This document shows, piece by piece, positions 9,301 to 12,460 of a DNA stretch of 12,460 nucleotides (its first letter is position 1; the number at the start of each line of letters is the position of its first letter). The stretch lies in contig JALLAZ010000729.1 of assembly GCA_036939755.1 (NCBI GenBank), positions 1-12,460 of the forward strand, in the 5' to 3' direction. Both the position numbers and the translations under genes were made by a program. Source of the DNA: Stephanodiscus triporus (taxonomy: Eukaryota; Bacillariophyta; Thalassiosirophyceae; Thalassiosirales; Thalassiosiraceae). The notes beneath the pieces are model-generated. The model worked only from the letters and a program-made list of their open reading frames with translations. It ran no database searches and was not told the origin of the DNA.

Positions 9301-12122
9301 TAGATTTATTGTATTCCGAGAAGACAGAATCGAACTCGATCTTGGTTCATACACAGCTGGCTAAGGTGATTGTTAACTGTCTCCTGTCGTCCAAATCAGA
9401 GACACGGTCTGCAACAGATAAATTATTGAGTACATGCATTAAGAGTGGAATTGTGCCCATGGAAGATATTGACAATGAGATCAGAAAGCTTTTGCCGGCA
9501 CAGCAACGGACTGTGAGATCCATTATTCCCAAGATCTCTCAGCAAGATCAAGAACTAGTTGATTCGTTCAGGCAGGCGTCATCTCGGGCAAGTAAACCTA
9601 TTCGCCCCATGTCTTCGAGTCAACCACCAGTCCGACAAATGATAGAAAAAAGTAACCAATCTATTCGCCCCAGTTCTTCGAGTCAACAGCCAATCCGACG
9701 TATCATAGCAAAAAGTAACCAAGTGCCAGATGAGGCCAACCCGTTACATTGCAGCACAGTTAAGTCAACGAAGGAGCAGCGTTTATCAATACTTTCAAGA
9801 GGCGACCATTGGCCAGAGTATCCCGAGGAGCCGAGTGGTACTGCCACACTCCAAACTGTTTGCAAGTCATGGTCTCAACTTATATCAACCTCGTCGATTC
9901 AGGTGCTTTTCCCCAACGGTGGTATTCGTTCCCATGAAGACGCTGTGGGTGGTTGCGAGTTACTGTCTCGATCAATAGAATATTCTGATTCAATTTTGCT
10001 CCAGCTCGACCTCATCTTCAAATGGACAGCATGCGCATTATTCTCGAGAGACCACACCTCAGGCCTGCGTTCACTTCTCTCCATGCTCCAGCTACTGTTG
10101 AGACGTCTTCGTGAGCTTTCTTACGTCATGCAGGACGCTGAAGCCACCGTTCTGCTACCATCTTTATTCGAGAAGGCTGGCGTGGCCAAGTCTCAATTTC
10201 GAGACCAGTTTTTGGATGTACTGTCATTTATGAGATCAGGAGAGCTATACCCACTCCAACGATACGGGTCAGTCATTTGCATGACAGTTATTGCGAAGTC
10301 AAAGTCGAGTCGTGCTCGGTCTTTGGCGGCATCCGAATGCAGCTCATGCGTTAAAGCAGTCGGAACGGCCGCCGTAGGCAGAAAAGGCGTGGAGGCATTA
10401 GGAAAAGCGCTGAGTCTCGAGAAGGTGATTGATATTCGCATGTCCTATCTTGACCTCTTCGAATGCGTTGTACAGAAGTCCAGTTTAGAGAGGATTCTTG
10501 AGCTTTGCGTAGGCGACTCCATCACTGAAAAGACAAAGGACATGATTATTGATCGATGTTCCAAGCGTCCTTCGACGGCACCAGTGCCCAATAACAGCCA
10601 ACCCGTGCATCAAAATGAACTGAAGCAGTTAAGACTGAGAACCCCATCGAGGAAGACTGTGACGAGAACCAGCTGTGTTTCACCGTGGGCAAGCAATGGA
10701 AGCTCAGATCAACCGTTGTCTTCATCAGCGGTGACTGAAACATTGAAATCACGTCTTCAGCGTCTCAGAGACGAAAATCACACTGGGGAATCACTCCCTT
10801 GTCTAGCACCTAAACCGTCGACCGAAATTGAGGTTTTGGATATTTACACGAACACATTGAATGATATTAGGGCTATGATAAACGACAATGTCATATCAGA
10901 AAACGGCTTGCAGGCCATACATAGACTATGCTTGACAGCGAAAAACACTCCTGTCAAATCTTTGAATGCTTCTCAAATCGACCTCTTTGTTGAAATGTTG
11001 GCCAATGTACTCAAGTTTGCTTTCGTGCACGCAGGGGGGGAAGCTGCATTGCCGTGTCCTCTCATTGAAAAAACAGTGGACGCATTGACATACGTCTTTC
11101 GCACACCAGAATACTCCTCTGGTATCTCTCAACATTCACTTGAATGCTGTTTGCGGGAGGCTGTTCATGCTCTGCTCGACGATCGTCTCGATGCTTCCAA
11201 AGGGGCGAAAGCTGATGGTACTGGCATGATTGTAAAAGCCATCAACAAGCTCGCAATGCGTGCTGTAGCGTCACCACCTCGTGAAACGTCATTATTGGCA
11301 CTTCTATCGTTACAGCGATCTACAGTTTCTTCCCCTAATGGAAATGAGGCTAGGGCATCAAGAGTGTATACAAAACTATTCCACAGGCTAATGAAAGACG
11401 AACATGAAAAGAGTCCAACGAATCTCTTAGGCGACGTGGAATTAGATTTGCTATTGTATTCATTGGATTGGTTACTCCAAACTGTGGAAGAGATTCGTCT
11501 GGTTGGCGAAAGTTATGAGCTTTTTAAGAATGCAGAAGACATGTCGAAGGATCTTATGACGGAACTTGTCAAGTGCAGAGGTGACTCTGTTCGAAATGCT
11601 CTGTCACAATTAGAATTGCCGGATGGCGGACTGGTGGACAAGCTACTTGTTGAATGCGAGCATAAGTTGGGATTGCGCCCTCCTCAATTTGTCTCTGTTA
11701 ATGAATCTGGATTTAATCAGGGAGCCATAGGCAATTCTGAGAGCAAAAAAGCACGTTTTGCTGAACTTGTGAATAACTTTGCTGAGGCGGAAGAGGGATC
11801 TGATAAGCAGATTGCTTTGATCGCTCTCATAGACTTCAAAAAAGAAAACGATATCGATTTGGAGGCCAGTCTTTCGCATTTGTCTCCCCATTTCAAGGAG
11901 TTCATATTGGACCAGGTTGGTAAGGCGTCGAAAGAAAACTCAATAGGGGACACGATGGGCAGTTTCAATGAAAGAATGAGAAATCTGCGTCTCAAAGTCG
12001 GTGAAGACCAAGTAGAGCCGCCTGTTGCAGATAAAGCTGCTTCGTTGAGGGCAAGACTTGAGGCGCTCAAGCATTCGTCGGCGGGCGTTGCGGTGGGTGA
12101 AGTTGTGGTTGGCAAGTCGTGA
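3335..12122 (+). CDS. XMAP215/ch-TOG/MOR1-family microtubule polymerase with a repeat-bearing N-terminal extension
   Basis: Four exons, 3335-5984, 6058-7836, 7941-8431 and 8508-12122, total 8535 bp and encode about 2844 residues. The family binds tubulin through TOG domains and speeds microtubule plus-end growth in the cytoplasm and spindle. TOG domains, judged from their repeated W-K-x-R / helix pairs, lie at about 865-1098 (SSNWQMRKASY), 1150-1385 (GKWSEKVAAL), 1458-1692 (SSNWKARVAAL), 1732-1985 (VAWKIRRDAL) and 2060-2330; the last starts STKEQRL, contains LDLIFKW and ends CSKRPS, matching the sixth TOG of animal members. Residues about 2415-2702 resemble the family's C-terminal helical region (NKLAMRAV). 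The tail has FAELVNNFAEAEEGS, HFKEFILDQV and SLRARLEAL. Family members normally begin at TOG1; here about 860 residues of two repeat types precede it. Start: ATG 3335 (A at -3); in-frame ATG 3260 would add 25 residues of unlikely composition. Confidence 0.92.
3365..3484 (+). repeat. GDRGG repeat (type A), copy 1
   Basis: First of five copies of a roughly 40-residue unit: a Pro-containing lead (PPNTY), then SGDRGG, then an acidic amphipathic helix-like stretch AEDEALLAELRAISMKSS, then an RF end. It sits almost at the protein's N-terminus. Confidence 0.9.
3800..3928 (+). repeat. GDRGG repeat (type A), copy 2
   Basis: The copy reads LPNTFTGDRGG followed by DDDLFAELKAISIRSSSGNRFD. It is the most divergent of the five (Phe for Leu, Lys for Arg in the helix). 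Confidence 0.9.
4052..4144 (+). repeat. PPWK repeat (type B), copy 1
   Basis: First clear copy of the second unit, about 30 residues: RPLLPWKKRGAKEK, a short acidic/Asn patch (NDDMEIVI), then AAPPAP. A remnant (GPPAVAEE) near 3590 suggests an older, eroded copy between type A copies 1 and 2. Confidence 0.85.
4313..4441 (+). repeat. GDRGG repeat (type A), copy 3
   Basis: The copy reads LPKTFVGDRGG, then AEDADLLAELRAISNKSSSSNRFDGD. Confidence 0.9.
4538..4633 (+). repeat. PPWK repeat (type B), copy 2
   Basis: The copy reads RPLPPWKQMSAKKK, then MNDDMNIASVTVPLDP. The second half has drifted away from the APPAP ending. Confidence 0.75.
4772..4861 (+). repeat. PPWK repeat (type B), copy 3
   Basis: The copy reads VPPWKRKGAKMK, then NDNVDIVIAAPPAPS, close to copy 1. 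Confidence 0.85.
5060..5140 (+). repeat. PPWK repeat (type B), copy 4
   Basis: The copy reads RPLPPWKQKTAAK, then SEVNIVITTPPAA. A half copy (EKPWKKPSDPENK) lies just upstream at about 5015-5055. Confidence 0.8.
5207..5320 (+). repeat. GDRGG repeat (type A), copy 4
   Basis: The copy reads LPSTFKGDRGG, then AEDEELLAELRAISMKSSNRFAGD. It is nearly identical in protein to copy 5 but differs at many third codon positions. Confidence 0.9.
5450..5542 (+). repeat. PPWK repeat (type B), copy 5
   Basis: The copy reads MPLPPWKRKGAKK, then NNLDVVGIGPPAPA. Confidence 0.85.
5612..5740 (+). repeat. GDRGG repeat (type A), copy 5
   Basis: The copy reads PPANTFTGDRGG, then AEDEELLAELRAISMKSAKNRFAGD. It is the last unit before the linker to the first TOG domain. 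Confidence 0.9.
5985..6057 (+). other. Intron 1 of the XMAP215-family gene (73 bp)
   Basis: The donor is AAAAG|GTGAAT at 5985 and the acceptor CATGAAG ends at 6057. Splicing completes a split Ala codon (G + CG) and gives NWQMRKASYVFLNERM, the expected first helix of a TOG domain (W-x-x-RK-x-x-Y-x-x-L). Unspliced, the frame stops at about 6055. Confidence 0.85.
7837..7940 (+). other. Intron 2 of the XMAP215-family gene (104 bp, alternative acceptor)
   Basis: The donor is CAAT|GTGAGT at 7837. The preferred acceptor CTATTGTAG ends at 7940 and gives LAGIQSSNWKARVAALNQL, a compact TOG start. A second acceptor, CGCGTAG ending at 7895, is also in frame and would insert 15 residues (YSSNSQRNSEIHTIV region) just before the Trp. 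The choice of 7940 rests on fit to TOG domains only. Confidence 0.7.
8432..8507 (+). other. Intron 3 of the XMAP215-family gene (76 bp)
   Basis: The donor AAAG|GTAAGT at 8432 is near-consensus and the acceptor AAATCTCAG ends at 8507. The intron falls between codons. It joins WILK to ECESNNLKVREAALD within the third TOG domain, a continuous helical-repeat sequence. Confidence 0.93.
9598..9722 (+). repeat. Two-copy 63-bp tandem repeat in the TOG linker
   Basis: The first copy is 9598-9660 and the second 9661-9722, in frame, with a 21-residue period. Both carry IRP, then SSSQ, then KSNQ. The unit is basic and Ser-rich and lies in the linker between the fourth and fifth TOG domains, a place where linkers of this family often contact microtubules. 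Confidence 0.85.
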
Positions 12123-12325
12123 TGTATTTGGGTGATAGGTCTCTACTGTATCATATCCACCTGCAAGATGAGTATGTCTTTGGACACTTCGATGAAGTGG
12201 TAGAAAAGTCTAGTGAAGTGATTAATGATGAAAGCTGTAATGATTAGCTGAATTTGAAACACATCGCTTTCAATGCGGCTAGTCTGGTAGTGTTTCATCG
12301 TCAAGTCAAATGAATTCCCCATGCT
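12123..12325. other. 3' flank of the XMAP215-family gene
   Basis: About 200 bases between the TGA at 12120-12122 and the possible minus-strand stop at 12326. AT-rich, with stops in all frames. I see no canonical AATAAA, RNA gene or repeat. Confidence 0.5.
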
Positions 12326-12460
12326 CTACCAATGCCCGATTTCGCTGATCACTCTAGCCCGTACTGCTACCTTCATTTCATCTTTGTCGCTGGGATACTG
12401 TTTGACTCCTGAAATTGGTCCGGCCCGACACGTCACAATCTGTATCTTGAGATAAGTCAG
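12326..12460 (-). CDS. Possible C-terminal end of a gene running off the right edge
   Basis: The minus strand is open for 44 codons from the window edge to a TAG at 12328-12326. The translation is soluble and balanced (QIVTCRAGPISGVKQY, then DKDEMKVAVRARVISEIGHW) without the Ser/Cys/Arg bias of most shadow frames here. It is short enough to be open by chance, and I do not recognise it. If real, it converges on the XMAP215-family gene. Confidence 0.3.
   Translation of the reverse strand: MTYLKIQIVTCRAGPISGVKQYPSDKDEMKVAVRARVISEIGHW

Overview
The window looks like nuclear DNA of a photosynthetic stramenopile, most likely a diatom. Three things suggest this. Genes are interrupted by a few short introns (73-104 bp) with GT..AG ends. 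One gene starts with a signal peptide running into an ATSIG-AF motif, the bipartite plastid-targeting signature (ASAF-type) of algae with secondary red plastids. The largest gene is an ordinary eukaryotic microtubule regulator. No bacterial, viral, transposon, tRNA, rRNA or CRISPR signal was seen.

Layout. (1) 1-945, plus strand: a poorly resolved locus. Gene-like sequence passes through three reading frames: a charged, probably nuclear protein with a SUMO-interaction-like motif, then a hydrophobic open stretch ending at 945. It is either a decayed gene or one whose exons I cannot join. (2) 945-1184: convergent 3' intergenic region. (3) 1184-3129, minus strand: a two-exon gene for a plastid membrane protein. 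It joins an AtpI/CGL160-like four-helix membrane region (thylakoid ATP synthase assembly family) to a C-terminal guanylate-kinase-like P-loop domain. Its small last exon (1184-1271) was recovered from splice signals. The gene is visibly more GC-rich than its surroundings. (4) 3130-3334: short divergent intergenic region, probably carrying both promoters. (5) 3335-12122, plus strand: a four-exon gene for a protein of about 2844 residues of the XMAP215/ch-TOG/MOR1 microtubule polymerase family. It has five recognisable TOG domains and the family's C-terminal helical region. The odd part is an N-terminal extension of about 860 residues, built from five copies of a GDRGG-AELRAIS motif and five copies of a PPWK-AK-APPAP motif. 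(6) 12123-12460: 3' flank, with a possible C-terminal end of another minus-strand gene running off the right edge.

The two confident genes have unrelated jobs (plastid ATP synthase biogenesis by homology; spindle and cytoplasmic microtubule growth) and simply share a divergent promoter region. The best candidates for something undescribed are the AtpI/CGL160-like plus guanylate-kinase-like fusion and the dual-repeat N-terminal extension of the XMAP215 protein. All domain calls are by eye; no searches were run.
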